A stretch of 64,000 nucleotides of DNA, from NCBI GenBank assembly GCA_905221605.1, contig CAJNDS010002277.1:271001-335000 (forward strand), written 5' to 3'. The stretch is from Symbiodinium natans (taxonomy: Eukaryota; Sar; Dinophyceae; Suessiales; Symbiodiniaceae). A program made the translations under genes and the position numbers. The notes under the pieces were generated by a model. The model did no database searches and had not been told where the DNA came from. It saw only the letters and a program-made list of their open reading frames with translations. Positions 1 through 12,420 of this stretch are shown in pieces; position 1 is the first letter of the stretch; each line of letters begins with the position of its first letter.

Positions 1-626
1 CAGTCCAGCAAGGCAGGCTCGGATCTTCTGACATCGGTCTTGTAGTTGCAACGTCAAGAGGAGTTATCACGGGTCGCTAGCGGCGTGAGCTCCTGTCTCT
101 TGTGTGTGTTTGTGTCCTAACTATGTCTGGAGATTCCGAAGGTGGCGCAGTGCAGATCCACTGCGCGCACGCGTGTACGCATGCGTGCGCTCCCCAGCTC
201 TTCGTATTTTCCCACTTCCCGACCCCCTGCAGAGGCTCCTGAAAGAGGATGGCCCGAAGCTTTGCAAGCTCATCTTCGACTTCCTAGTGCGAATCCGACC
301 TGATTCCAGCTTGCGGATACAAGCTGCGCACATTGTTGGGCTGTTTTGTTGGGATTTAGGGCTTAAGATTTCGCAGGGAAGATTCTGCGAGGAGGTCTTT
401 TCTGTCTGAGCTGAGACTGGTTGAGATTTCTCAGGAGATTCGAGGGTCATGAGCGACAACGAGAGCGGGTTCAAGGTGCAATATATTGACTCAGGAAGGA
501 CAGCATGTCTTCGGATGTGCAACATTGCCAGCAAAACCAACATAGTGTCGCTGAATTCTTGTAGCACTTGCTGCAATCTTGTAGCACTTGCTAGCACTTG
601 GTCTTTCTGCAAAGCTGCACCACGCG
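1..626. other. Non-coding or 5' flank, nothing recognised
   Basis: No recognisable protein. Open frames here lack domain-like sequence and overlap each other on both strands. A short imperfect direct repeat lies at 558-600. The stretch may be the 5' untranslated or intronic flank of the acidic ORF that starts at 627, but no splice signal or leader was identified. Confidence 0.4.
558..600. repeat. Short imperfect direct repeat (TTGTAGCACTTGCT)
   Basis: The unit TTGTAGCACTTGCT appears twice about 20 bp apart, and a truncated third copy (AGCACTTG) follows directly. This is seen directly in the sequence. No function is evident. Confidence 0.6.
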
Positions 627-1115
627 ATGGATCCTCCTGGCCGGGCGAAGGGCAGCGTCGGACGGCAGAAGCGGTCCCGATCTGAAATGCCCAGCTTCTT
701 GCAGGAGGCTGTCTGGAAGGTTGTGGACGACCAGAGAACGATGCCAAACGGAGCAGCCGTGCCGGCAAAACCGCAGCAGCCGCTGCGACCAGAACCGGTT
801 GAGCAGGTAGACCCGGAGAAGCAGCACAACCCTGATCTCGTAGCACACATGGAGAATCGCCGGCAGTCGGACGCGGAGATCCGAGAAATGGTGAGACTGC
901 TGTCAGAAATATCACCTACAGTCGACGAGATTCAGCAGGAGAAGAGGTTAAAGGCCGATGCAGCTGCCGCGGAAGATGAGGTTCAGGAAGAGGATGTGCA
1001 TGAAGGGCATGAAGGAGAGGAGGAGGAGGTAGTGGAGGACGAGGAGGTGGAAGATGACATCGTGGCCGATCAGAAGCAGGAATGGAATGCCAAAGAGATC
1101 CGGACATTGGACTGA
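627..1115 (+). CDS. Hypothetical acidic protein (162 aa), possible exon
   Basis: Open frame from ATG at 627 to TGA at 1113-1115; an upstream in-frame TTG at 588 is a less likely start. The N-terminal third is basic (SVGRQKRSRSEMP) and is followed by a motif with alternating charged and hydrophobic residues (FLQEAVWKVVDDQR). The middle is Pro/Gln-rich, and a possible helix (AEIREMVRLLSEI) lies near residues 84-96. From about residue 110 the chain is dominated by Glu/Asp/Val (long acidic tract), and it ends in QEWNAKEIRTLD. A basic head with an acidic tail is common in nuclear or chromatin-binding proteins, but no family was recognised. Its amino-acid composition is more protein-like than other frames nearby. 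It may be a single exon of a longer gene, and no splice sites were assigned. Confidence 0.4.
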   Translation: MDPPGRAKGSVGRQKRSRSEMPSFLQEAVWKVVDDQRTMPNGAAVPAKPQQPLRPEPVEQVDPEKQHNPDLVAHMENRRQSDAEIREMVRLLSEISPTVDEIQQEKRLKADAAAAEDEVQEEDVHEGHEGEEEEVVEDEEVEDDIVADQKQEWNAKEIRTLD

Positions 1116-1980
1116 GGCGACTCTCAGGAATCGACGCTGCAGCTCTCGGCCTTTCCCTCGTTCTTTCCCAGACTCTAGAGGGCAGTTTCGCGAGCTTCGT
1201 GTTGGGACAGCAAGCCCGGTGGCAAGGTCTGTGATTCGTCCCCTGACTCGGAGGAGGCGGCCACATGATCAACATGATCCCTGCCGGGGAATCCTTCATG
1301 TCCGGCGCTGCTACATGCTGCTGCCCGTGAGCGACGCACAACTTCAGATGCTCAGTTCTATTTGACCATAGTGGCGACGGTGCTTCCCAGAGCCTTCAGC
1401 GAAGAAGGGGTTGCAACAGGTTTGGTCCAGAACTGCGCTAAGAGTGACCATGCCAGTTCTCGTCAGGGCTGCAGAGACTATGACGTAAGGAAATGCTCAG
1501 CAGAAAAAAGCAGCATTGAGACATGTCAAGGGGAGGGCAGATTCGCAGCAGCTGCGAGCATGCCGAATGCACAGCGAATACTGTTCATCATATCGCAAGA
1601 GACGGTTCAGGGCGCACAATTGGGATAGGCTTGGAAATCAAAGCAAGAAAATGCATAGAAAGATGTCTTGCAAAGGTATCGACTCATTCTGGTCCGTGTT
1701 GGCTCCCCGAGTGTTAGTGACTGTTTGTGACTGTTTGCAATTGTCAGTGCAGCGTTTTCCCCTCCGAGAGTGCCTGAAGACTTGAGATTCACTTGAGACC
1801 ATGCCAAAATGTCCGAGCTCGGTGAATAGCACATGGGCCCTTGCGATTTAATCCAGTCTCCAAGAATTTCTGCAGCACTGCGTGAGCCTGGTGCGAGCTG
1901 GACCTACAGCAAATTGACAGGTGCACCACGCCTGCACACATCAAGAGCTCCTTGGCTACACTCAGTTATACGGCTGGATG
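1116..1980. other. Intergenic, nothing recognised
   Basis: Only short overlapping frames with no domain-like sequence are present. If the ORF at 627-1115 is real, part of this may be its 3' untranslated region. Confidence 0.4.
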
Positions 1981-2115
1981 CCGCCGCTGCTGCCGCTGCT
2001 GCTGCTGCCGCTGCTGCCGCTGCTGCTGCTGCTGCCACAGCTGCTTCTGCCGCCGCTGCTGCTGCCTCTGCTGCCGCTGCTGCTTCTGCCGCTGCTGCTG
2101 CTGCCTCTGCTGCCA
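1981..2115. repeat. GCC/GCT/CTG triplet-repeat tract
   Basis: About 135 bp composed almost entirely of CCG, CTG and GCT triplets with a few TCT and ACA interruptions. It reads as poly-alanine or poly-leucine in one strand's frames and poly-alanine or poly-serine in the other. It lies inside a possible plus-strand frame (1833-2282) that gains its length only from the repeat, so I do not call that frame a gene. Confidence 0.85.
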
Positions 2116-2994
2116 CAGGGAATCAGCAGCCTCGGCTTTGTTTGGGACGGGGGCTTGTGCCGGACCCTCCCATCATTGGGTGGCGATTCTCTTGCTGCTC
2201 TCCCGGGAAAAGACGGGGTTTGTTGGGGGAAAGGTTGGGAAAGGGGAGCGACTGCGGCCGATTCAGAGGCGAATCTACTTGACATTTCCCAGAATCAGTC
2301 CCCAGGCCTTGTCCTGTGGCCTTGGACCGGAGACGGCAAGGACAAAGACTCTGGCGAGGCCGGCTTTGAGCAGGATGTCCCCGTGACACTCGCGACTTTC
2401 TTCCCCTTGCCTGCAGGACACACAGGAGTTTGACAAGGCCCCTCTTCCAAGGGCAAAGTTGCGAGTTGAGGTTTCGCCATTCTTATCCCTTCCGAAGCCC
2501 AGCTGCATGTCTGGGGTTGAAAAGTGGGGCCGGATGGATATGAACCTATTGTGTCTTGTTGCCAGGTACCACGACACGTCCAGGAGATTGTAGGGGCCCT
2601 AGTACTGCGTAAAAAGCAGGGTTCTGCAATGCGCGCAAGAATCTGTCCGCGATGGCAAGTGTGGAGTTCTGAGGTGATTAATCACACCGACATCCTCCAA
2701 CGATGGAGGCATGCTACGCTTCAAATTGACCGCTTTCCGACTTCTTTGCATAACGGACGATCTCGCGAGCATGCCAGGAGACCTCGCAAGAGCGGTGAGA
2801 AGAAACACTCCGAGGCGCAGAGCCGGGACTGAAGACGCATAGAAACGAAAAAACTGAAGGATGCAGAAGGGTGCACGCTCCAACTGTGGCATTCGCGTCG
2901 TTTTGCAAGCGATCCCACAATGCCCCTTTTTGCCAGGGCGAGAATTCCGACAGCCATGAGAGGCCGGGAGATGCCGGGAGTGATGTGCCCATCT
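2116..2994. other. Intergenic, nothing recognised
   Basis: No recognisable coding sequence. Several short frames overlap on both strands. Confidence 0.4.
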
Positions 2995-3083
2995 TGGATG
3001 CTTAAGACTTAAGATGCTTAAGATGCTTAAGATGCCAAAGATGCTCAAGATGCCAAAGATGCTTAAGATGCTTAGGATGCTTT
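2995..3083. repeat. 9-bp minisatellite (AAGATGCTT / AAGATGCCA)
   Basis: About nine head-to-tail copies of a 9-bp unit alternating mainly between AAGATGCTT and AAGATGCCA, plus a degenerate first copy (AAGACTT). The 9-bp period keeps one frame open on each strand (poly Met-Leu-Lys or His-Leu-Lys), which explains the local open frames. Confidence 0.85.
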
Positions 3084-3352
3084 ATCCTGGCAGAGCAAGC
3101 CCTCGGACGCTTAAATCGCACTCGTTGCAGATTGAACAGGATTTGGGTCTTCTTGGACATCCGCACGGACACCAGCTCTGGCGGCAACTTGGACATGAAG
3201 GCCATGTCCGGGACGGGAGGGTTCTCTGCTCTGCCACATGGCCCATTGAATTCTGAGTTATGAAAATCTTGTAAGGAAATTGTGCCAAAGCTGCCAAACC
3301 GTTTGCTGGTGCTGCAGTTGGAGAACCTATGTCCCTTTGACATGACATCGCA
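3084..3352. other. Spacer between two minisatellites
   Basis: No recognisable gene. Confidence 0.4.
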
Positions 3353-3456
3353 AGGCTCAAGGCAAAAGGCACAGAGCACAAGGCACAGAGCACAAGGCAG
3401 CAGGCAGCAGGCACCAGGCAGCAGGCACAAGGCACAAGGCACAAGGCAGAAGGCGC
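3353..3456. repeat. 7-bp minisatellite (GGCACAA and variants)
   Basis: About 14 copies of a heptamer with variants GGCACAA, GGCAGCA, GGCAAAA and GAGCACAA. The array is imperfect but obvious by eye. Confidence 0.8.
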
Positions 3457-4208
3457 AAATATGGTGGACGTCGCGTTGTTTTGCTGCATCTGGTCTGTCA
3501 GTTGGGCCGTCGTACTGTCCGATTTCGGATTTGTCAAGCACGCCAAGCGCGACACCTAAAACCAGCATCGTGCCAGTTGGTGAACGAGTTGGCGAAGATT
3601 GGATTGCTGGCCAAGGACATCACAAAGTGCACGGCGCTTCCTGTTTTCGCGCAAGACTTTGAGCCACCTCACCTCTAGCACCCGTAAGGAGGCTCACTCT
3701 TCAATCCATCCTGCTAGGAGCAGTTGGCTTTGACGCCTTGGTTCCCGAATCATGCGCTCATGCTATTGCAGCCGCCTGGCCTCATTCGTGCTTCAAAGTG
3801 TCCTGAAAGAAAGATTGCCTGGATACAACAAAGCAGGTAAAGCTGCTCGATAGGAAAGCATGGAGAGCTCTGCCAACCTACGGTACAGCAGTGCTCAGGT
3901 ACGAGCTTCACAAGGATGCCAGGCACAAGCCAGAAGCGAATTCATTTCGGAATTCTTGACGAGCAGTTTCGAAGGCATGTATAAGATCTCACCTGCAGTC
4001 CTCAAGCCTAGCCGAGCCAGACGGCTCGGAAGCTGGAACTGATCAGGCAAGCAATCTCGCGCGAGAGCTACAAAGTACCTGGCGCTGGCCCGAGAGTGAT
4101 GATTTGAGAGCAAAGCAAGTCGGACACACCAGCAATCCAGTGCACTTCTCTATTCACTTCAGACCTGTTTGGACAAGTCTCCGACCTATCGGTGCCAAAC
4201 TATGCAAA
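3457..4208. other. Intergenic, nothing recognised
   Basis: A frame near 3481-3678 ends in LVNELAKIGLLAKDITK, which looks mildly protein-like, but there is no start context or family match. I would not call it. Confidence 0.3.
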
Positions 4209-4259
4209 TGCTAGAGCTGCTATGAGCTGCTAAGAGCTGCTAACAGCTGCTAAGAGCTT
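4209..4259. repeat. 11-bp tandem repeat (GAGCTGCTAAG)
   Basis: Five imperfect copies of GAGCTGCTAAG (variants GAGCTGCTATG and CAGCTGCTAAG). A related AAGCTGCTAAGCTGCC cluster recurs at 5515-5541, so the motif may be a dispersed short repeat. Confidence 0.75.
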
Positions 4260-7200
4260 CTGTAGTGCCTCCACGTTCAGCTCTGAGGATCGGCCGAGGT
4301 AAAGGAGCGCCGCCTTGGCAAAGAGGCAGTTTGCACAGAGCAGGACAAGTCATGGCTGCAAAGAAAGGGCTCCTGTGTGACGCGGCGGAGCATGAGATAT
4401 ACGATCGATGAGAGGATTCTTTTGTATTCGTGTCTCGTTCTCAGGGGCGGAGCAAGGAGAAGAGCCACCGGCCTCCCGCGGCAGTCTCCATGCCTGTGCG
4501 GGTCCCAGAATGAAGCCGCAGTTGCTCTGAGCGCTTCAGCACATGAAGCATATGACATCATATGCATCTTCATTAGGCATCTTTCAATACTGCAGCTCAG
4601 TTCAAGCATGTTCAAGCCCGTCGTTAAGCCAACGTGCACCTCGTTGCCCGAGCCAGTATGCTCCGGCTATTCAAGGTCCCGAGCTTCGGCGCGACGAAGA
4701 ACGCGCTCGGGTGGGGTCAGAAGCAACACAAAGGGGGGAACATGATTGCTAAGGTTGCAGTTGTCACGTATTTGAAGCAAGAGCTGTGCGAAGTTTGGCG
4801 CGGTAGTTTGCATTTCCTGTCGAGCTTGACTCCAGCGTTCAACGTTCCCCGAGTTTTGGCTCAGAAGGTTTTTCGAGGACTAGCGGATGCCGTAGCGGAG
4901 TTAGCAGGCCAGGAGTTTCTGGACGGATCGATTCGATGGGATCCGCTGCCAGTGCCAGGTCAGGTTAGCCGCTGCAAGGTGTCACACCAGCATTGCTGGC
5001 CCTTACCGGTGCTTCCGTGGAATGCACTGAGCAAGCCAGGGCTGCATGCAGACTCGCCCTGTTTTTTGGACCATCGAGCCGGAGGCCCTACCAGATGCAT
5101 GCGAAGGAGGCTGCATGCTGAGTTGGCGCTCGCGGGATTGCCAATCATGCAATCTGCCGCCACGGTGCACGACGCCGTGATGTCTACGTAGCACCCCTGA
5201 GCGCAGTCCAGTTCGAGGAGGAGATGGCCCCAGAGAATCCGGAAGAGATCGTAGTTGCCCATCCTGGTATGAAGAGGACTGTTTAGCATCTGATTTACAA
5301 GATGTTCGAGAGACGCACCCCAGCAAAGATGTGGGTCCGCTCTACGACACATACCTGTCGCAATTAATGCATGGCTTGGCAGTGCGAAGTTTAGTATGGC
5401 CCCGTACATCTTGCGGACCTGGCGCTAGTTCCGCGGAGGTTCCGAGGTTCCACTGTGCCTCACGCGAGAAGTTCCTCGAAACAGGAAATGGCAGGAATTA
5501 AGTGGTCTGAGGTAAGCTGCTAAGCTGCCAAGCTGCTAAGCGGGCCAGGTGTTGTCTGCCCAATTTGTCTTGGTCCTGCCGTCATGGCCGGTGACCATGG
5601 GCCTGGTTTCGCCGCTGGCGCTTGAAGTTGGCATCATGAGAGTACGAGATATGATCAATGGGTCCAGGGTTGTGATGTCTGAGAGTCTGAGATGTGCTGA
5701 GAGTGGCTTCATCTGACCTGTCGCAGGCCTGTGGGAGCGCCACCGAAGTCTCTTGCCAGCTCCTCTGGGGCGGCGGCGCTGGCCTCTGAAGTTGCACGCC
5801 AAGACATGCATTGCACCTAAAGCGGCCCTGAGAGTTTGACCTGCCCGGGCCCAGGCCCCACGAACTGTGGCTTCGAGCAGCAGCTGTAGTGGTGGAGGCC
5901 ATTACGGTTTGAGCGACTCCTTGAGGTTTTGAATTCCTGGGCACAGGGCGCTCTGGGGTCTCTCGCCCCTGTGTTGGGGAGGGGATTAGAGGTGGGGTGC
6001 CTGCTTTGTGCTAGCCATACACCTACGGCCCGAGGCCTCGGCGGATTTGCTAGGCTGGTATTCGACCCGTATCCATACTTCAAGGGAACCCAAAGAAATC
6101 GTCCAGATGGAATCCCTTGAGCAATGAATGGAAGTTGAATGGATATGTGATGAGGTTTCTTTGTCAAGGTTGGGTATGTTCTTTATGTTTGGATCAGACA
6201 CACTTGGCCCTCGTGAACATGGGTGCTCCCATGTCCCTTACCAGTACCCATTGTGGCAAGAAGTCCGCATCCCGAACTTGCCAGTATCACTTGCTGCCCA
6301 CGATTCGGGTTGTTTTCTGCAGTGCGAGAGGTTGTTTGGAGAGGAAGGTTGATATTCCCCAAAAGGGACGGGCTTTCGACATTGACCCCAGTCCATGATG
6401 AGACGGACCGAAGTTGCAACCGAAGCTGCAAAAGATGGCTGTACATTCAGGCTACGTCGGCTGCAAGGTACGGGTCGCGCCCACCCCGCCACCCCTCGTC
6501 CCCCGTCCTCCGGGGGGTCAAGGAACTCTGCACAAACCATTCTAACGCACCGTGGAAGGTCGCGGGGGTATATGGATCTGTTTGGGGGATGTTGTTTGTC
6601 GAAGTGCACCGCCGGCTGCAAGTACAAACGCTTCCATTGGGAGCTTGAAGTTCCCCGCGTCCGAATGATGCAGAGCTGGTCGCTTGTGAGGATGCGGCTT
6701 CAACGAACTCAGCCCTGCCTACCTGCCGCAACACGATCATGCTCCCTGGCCGCAGCGTGATGACAGGGTGTCGCAAGTCTTAAGCAAGCCTGGGCAGACC
6801 ATCACCGAAAGCTGTGTCTTGTGAATTCTTGTGACTTCTGATCCCTTTTGGTGAAGAGGGGCTTGTCATGCAAAACAAAGCACTGGCATTCTGTTCCTGT
6901 TGTGGCCTTGGACGTCCAGGCTCTGCAGCACCAGCCGCAGCAGCAAAGTTGGGAGGCCCAGACAGAGTGCAATGATTTCAAGATATTGGCCACGCCCGGC
7001 CCTTTAGAACTCAGTGGAATACGTTACAACCTCCACTGGATTCCGCCTCGTGTGCTCAGGTCAGCTCGGCAAAGGCGGATACATGGGGCACGGCGGCCCC
7101 GGCGGTCCCGGTGGCCCCGGCCTTCTTGTCAACTGACACGCTGTTGCAGACACACGGTCTGGGCACCTTGAGCCTCAGTCGTGCCCCTTTTCCAAGGTCG

Positions 7201-9695
7201 GGGGAGCCAATGGTCTCCACTGGAGGGAGCGCCACCTGGTCTCGGCCCATCGCTGCTCCAGGCGAAGATGCAGTTTGTTGAACTCGTTTCCGCACGCTTC
7301 AACAGCAAATCTGCTTCCGGCCTGATGTTTAGCCCAGAAATCTGGCAGACTAAGACGTCCGGCACAGTCCCCACTTGACCAGAGATGCCCCAATCCAAAT
7401 GTGCCCAAACCTCCCATCGCTGAGCGGAATTCTGCAGGCCGGACGCTCAGGAGTGCAAAACTGGTTGGGAGCGGAGGACAGCTTCTGACTTTCCACGGTC
7501 AGTGGGAGAATCCGCGCAAGCTGGCTATTTTTGTGAAACGCACGAAAAGCCTTGGTGGTGAGCACCGCAGGACCAATCGCAGCAGGAGCTGCTGTCCTAC
7601 TTGCAGGCTCAGTACCAAAAGGTTTGTTAGGGATTCGGTTGTAGACATCCACAGGCTCGGTTGCAGAAAGGAGTGAGAAGAATCTCGGAGTGTGCTTCGC
7701 TCCCTCTTTAAGCTCCCACACAAAGATTCGGAAAGCAGAGGCCCCTTTTCTGAGCATCCTCGAGGGCCATGGCCGATAACATGAGGTCCCGCGACTATTG
7801 GAGCCGTCCGACTCGTCACTTAGAATCGGTCGTGAGAGCTTTTCGAATCAGGCTTCGCATCTACAGAGCCCCTGGGAGGGGGAATGCCTGGAAAGTACAT
7901 TAGCGCCCGGGAAGACATCAACGACGTTGGGATGATCCGGGGGAAGGAAATGTTCGTGTTCCGATGAGGCCTATCCTTTCTTGCCACTATCTAAGAAGGA
8001 GCTCAGCCTGCTAAGCGATCGCATGCGCAAGTCAATCTGATCTTCTCTTTGTTCGCATCTCGGCACTTCCTCTACAGATCGAACATGCGCTGGCATGTCT
8101 TGAAAGAAAGAAAGACTCGGTCGCAGTGAAGCAGAATACCAAGACTCCAGTTCCCAAGCTGAAGGTCAAGAATCCAGTTCCAAAGCAGATGGCCAAGACT
8201 ACACCGACCAAGCATAGAACCCGAAGGTCACCTAGCAACATTTTTCGAACTCCATCAACAATGCTTCTTTTTGCAATCACATTGCTGAGAGCAATGACTG
8301 CCTTTGCGGATCGCGGTGACAAGAGTGATTGTTTTTTCAGTTTGGGTGCTGGTGCCCAATACTGTAGCTGTGGAAGAATCTCTTGCAAAGCCGTACTCCG
8401 CAAATTCCCAAGACCACCTACGACCAGAAGTTCTCTCACCAAACATTGGGAAGGCCCGGCAGCAAGCAGGCCTTCCGCCTGAAGCTCGGTTTCGGTGCCT
8501 AAGCCACGGGCCAGATGGGTCATGTTTGAAGTTGCGTATGTAGAGCCAGGACAAGACCCGTGCCTCTACTAGAGATCGCCATGAGGTTTGATGAGGTTTG
8601 TGGAGCTTTGTGATCCCAGCTGATCTCAGGTTTGGTGTTGGTGCATCTCAGCAAGCTGCCGCTTCACCCTCAGTTGACGACTCTCCACATGAATCGGCTC
8701 AAGCGGGGAGCAGGAGCCGTTAGTCCAGAAGATGTCAGAAGCCTACTCAATTGGGCAGCATCGTCAGAGTCTTGCCAGAAGTTCCACGCACAGAATCGAG
8801 GGTGACTTGAGTCGTGAAAGCTGCCTTCCTAAGGGCTATTCATATGCTTGCGTTCGCTTGTCTGACCATGCCTGACCCGGTGCAAATACAGCTCAGGTTT
8901 TCAAGCTGTGCATTCTCTTTGCCAGCATGTAGTAGCTACTTGTACGTGTCTGCGGCCAGACCACGCAGAAGCTTGCTGCACCCTGATTAGTGCCCGAGTG
9001 TCCACTGATCAACAGCTGGATTCAGCTTCGCAGCCTATGTTTACAAGGCAGCGCAAATGCAGTGGCAGCAGCAGGCGCTCCGCAACTGCTTCTTGAGAAT
9101 AGATTCTCGTTGTGCGTCTTGGTCTTCGGGCCTTTGGGACTTTCATTTAGGGAGCGGTCAGTGTAGAAATTACAGTCTTTGGGCAAGCTCGGGCCAGCCT
9201 GGATGCATCAGCTTGTTGAATTGCGATCTCCAAGTCATGTCCTAGGTCCTAGGTCATGTCTGTGCATCTGTGGGAGGTTGCAATGCTTCAGCAGGGCGGT
9301 ATGGGCGAGTAGCTCAGAATAGCCAGGTGCCGGCATACGGACATGCCAGGGACGAGCGCAGAATGCAGACTGAACTCATGCAGGAGGCTTCATCAAGAAA
9401 AGCCGATATTATTTACTTCGACAATCCCCACCGTGCAGCTAAAATGCTGTGAGCGCCCACTTTCGACTCTGGAGTTGAAGAGACGTGCTTTATAAGTCCG
9501 TTCATACGACGGCTTTGATACTCCTACAGCCCGTGTACCAAGGACAGGGCCTTGGTGTCGGCAAGGGTGGCATGATGGGTAAAGGCGCGACACGTGGAAA
9601 ACCTTGCAGTGTTCTGCAGTGCCCGAGGGGCTTTTTCTATCTTTTTCTCAGGTGGGTCCATGTCCAGCTGGCAGGGCCATCTCGGCGCAGGCCTG
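4260..9695. other. Long stretch without recognised genes
   Basis: About 5.4 kb with no recognised family. A plus-strand frame at 4634-5191 contains the stretch IAKVAVVTYLKQELCEVWRG, which is somewhat protein-like and could be part of an unrecognised exon. Frames at 8.0-8.6 kb are short and compete on both strands. No RNA gene was seen. Confidence 0.35.
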
Positions 9696-9724
9696 GATTT
9701 TAGGGAGTGTAGGGTTTAGGGTTG
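9696..9724. repeat. Interstitial telomere-type repeat (TTTAGGG)
   Basis: Contains TTTTAGGG, GTAGGG and TTTAGGG in succession. It is the first of about a dozen telomere-heptamer patches in the window. Confidence 0.7.
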
Positions 9725-12420
9725 CCAATTCCCATCGAGACCTCATAAGCCTGGGCTACAGTGACGAGAAGGTAGACTCAGGGGTCCCAGGCACACTAAA
9801 GGTGCCGTTTGATATGCTTTGGGACGACACTAAAGGCTCACTGTGTTCTGGAATTGTTTAATGGGGGGAGGGGGGAGGGCTACATTCGTCCACGTGCAAG
9901 GCGTTGCATTTGCGGGAATTGACAGGATTGACAGATTCTGTCTCGAAAGAATGACTTCATACGTGATTCCCCGTGCAGCTCCTATAACATGCTTGAGGTA
10001 CACAAATCAAATCCTTATGCACCCCTTAAACCACGTTTGAATAACTCCCCAGTACGGTCAAGAATATGCCAGTTCAATGTAAGGCAGAGTTCTCCGAGAG
10101 CACCAGGCCTCATCATAGCTGACGCGTACTTGCATTCCTGACCCAGTCCCTAACGACCCGAATGTAAACCCCCGATGTGGCTTCCACTCTGCTTCTAGCA
10201 GGGTCCTAAGCATCAAGCTTTGGAAAAATCATGTCCAGAACGCTCTGAACCTGGCCCATGAAAAGACATCCCTACATATCCCTACTACATGCAAGAACAG
10301 CAGTCCAGAACACGATATCGAGACACCAGCAATACAAGCCCGAACGTCACGATTCATGCACCAAGCTGAATCGAGACGAGCTGATGGCCGCCCTAGCGGC
10401 TCAAAGGTCTTCAGGCTGATTGGATCTTATTCGGGGCGCACGTTCTAGAATCAACATGCAAGATGCCATGAACGCCTTCCTGAGATCTGAGCTTGTTCGG
10501 CTATTCGGGCCCCACCTACAGGGGATACACCGAACACGCCGACTATCCCGAACATGATCTTACTCAGGGCCTGGCCGGAATCTCCAGGATTTGTTCAGGC
10601 ATCTTGACCTTGAGTCTTGAAGCCGGCGACCGAATAGGACCTTTTCCGGCTTGTGCGGGTTTCCTGGCTTGAATCCTTGTAAGCATAACGTGCCAGCCCC
10701 CCGCCCCAACGAATCACGTCTGGACGGGGGGGGGGGGGTGCGCGCCTTACGTAAACAGTCCGTTGCACAGGTCACCCGATGAATGCGGCCCCACAGCAGA
10801 TGCCCTTCGGAAACTTCCATGAGGTCGTCGAATGGGGACATGCAGTATAGGCTGACGTTGGAACGTATGCGCTTTTGGACTCCTTGGCAGCCGTGTGCGA
10901 CAGGACCAGCTGAACCGAGCAATGAATCTATAGTGCGCGGGCGCGGTTGAAGGATTGCGATGACACAGCGGACACCCGGAAACATTGGCAAGCACCATCC
11001 CCCCCCCCCCTCTCATACTTGAACATTGGGCTTGCGCCATTGCGCGTCACCATCTTGTGAACTCTCCGGAGGTGTCCGCCGTGTCATCTTTGCATTTTGT
11101 CTTCACTCCTCGGTCTCCTGGTGGGGGGGGGCTTTCATGGAACAGTCGGCTAGAGCCGGAGAGCATCCTCTTTGGCTTCGCGCAGTTCTTTGCGCGAGAG
11201 CGAGAGGGAGAGGGAGAGGTTGGTTCTTAGCAGATTAAGCATCGACCTGCAAAGTTTCTCCCAACTTGTGAGGCCTTGCGGTTTGTAGTACCAGAGACCT
11301 TTTCGGCAGAGTCTCTGCGACATGTTTTTGAAAGAAAAGCAGAAGAAGGGGGCAAGGAGCTCTTGCAGCTGGCTCTATTGTCTCACCCTCCAAAAGGCCC
11401 AAGAGCCGAACCGTTCAGCGCGGTATTCCGAGTTGTTTCCTAAGCGGAGAGATTTGAGGTGGCCAGCTTGTGCAGTCTGTAGGGCAAGTTGGAGGAAGTC
11501 CTGCAACACTTTTTTCATGCCTACAGCTAGCTCCCAACTGTCAGGCATTTGAAGGGTTCGAAGGAACACGGCCAGAACCATGGGTCAAAAACGTGAACGT
11601 CGGCTCTCAAAACGCCTGTGTTTTGTAAAGCAGGCGCCGGCTGCTTGAGCTTTGTCGATTCTACAAGACGTGTGTTGGAAGATGCGGTGATGAAGGCAAT
11701 CAAGGCCTTCTGACGCTCGGCCGAGCTGAGGTTTTCCAGCGCTCTCTTGACGCTGTTGCGGCTCCGTTGCTGTCAATGAGAGCAGGAGACAAACGTAGCC
11801 TGTTCAGCTTTCAGTGTCTGGAACCTTCAACTGCTGGAGTCTGTGGCAGGGCTGACAGGAAGTGATAGCATGGGCCAGTCGAAGCTAGCAATGTAGAAAC
11901 AGGTCTTGGAACCAAAGCCTGCCTAAGCCTCCAATACCCCTTTTTATCAAGGATGTATATGTCCTGATGAGCAATAGCGTGGCGCACGCGCAAAGCTCCG
12001 GACAGATACCTATGGAGCGAAGCTGCCAGCTGTGTCAAGGATAGCTTCACCTGTCAGGAAAGTAGCTGCAGATGTTTGTGACCTGTTTCTCATTGTGACA
12101 TAACATGTGCTTTGTGCACTCAATTGAACGAACCACCCTCCTGGGGGTAAGTAATGGTAAGTATCGGACCAACGGGCATGTGCCTACGGTATCAACTGCA
12201 ATCCATCTGCTCAATGAGTAGTGTCAAAATGTTGACCTGAAAACAAAGGTGCAGATGCAAGGGGAATAGGCAAACGAACGGCGCTTACTGCTCGGTGTAC
12301 TGAAGAGGACAACCCACGAAGCACAGTCGTGACAACCTCCTGCCCCTTTCCGCCCCCACTGCGGTTGAGGGTCCGCGGTGGCAGAGGAATCTGAGGCCTC
12401 GTGAAGGGGCTCACGGAGTT
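9725..12420. other. Intergenic, nothing recognised
   Basis: No recognisable coding sequence. Short G or C homopolymers lie near 10727, 10998 and 11125. Confidence 0.4.

Noticed and set aside
1833-2282. 149-codon poly-alanine frame, and poly-leucine and minus-strand counterparts
   Set aside because: Length comes from the GCC/GCT/CTG tract; flanking residues show no protein character.
4853-4864. Plus-strand TTTTGGCTCAGAAG resembling a spliced-leader relict
   Set aside because: Only TTTTGGCTCA matches; upstream bases differ and no recognisable gene begins after it.
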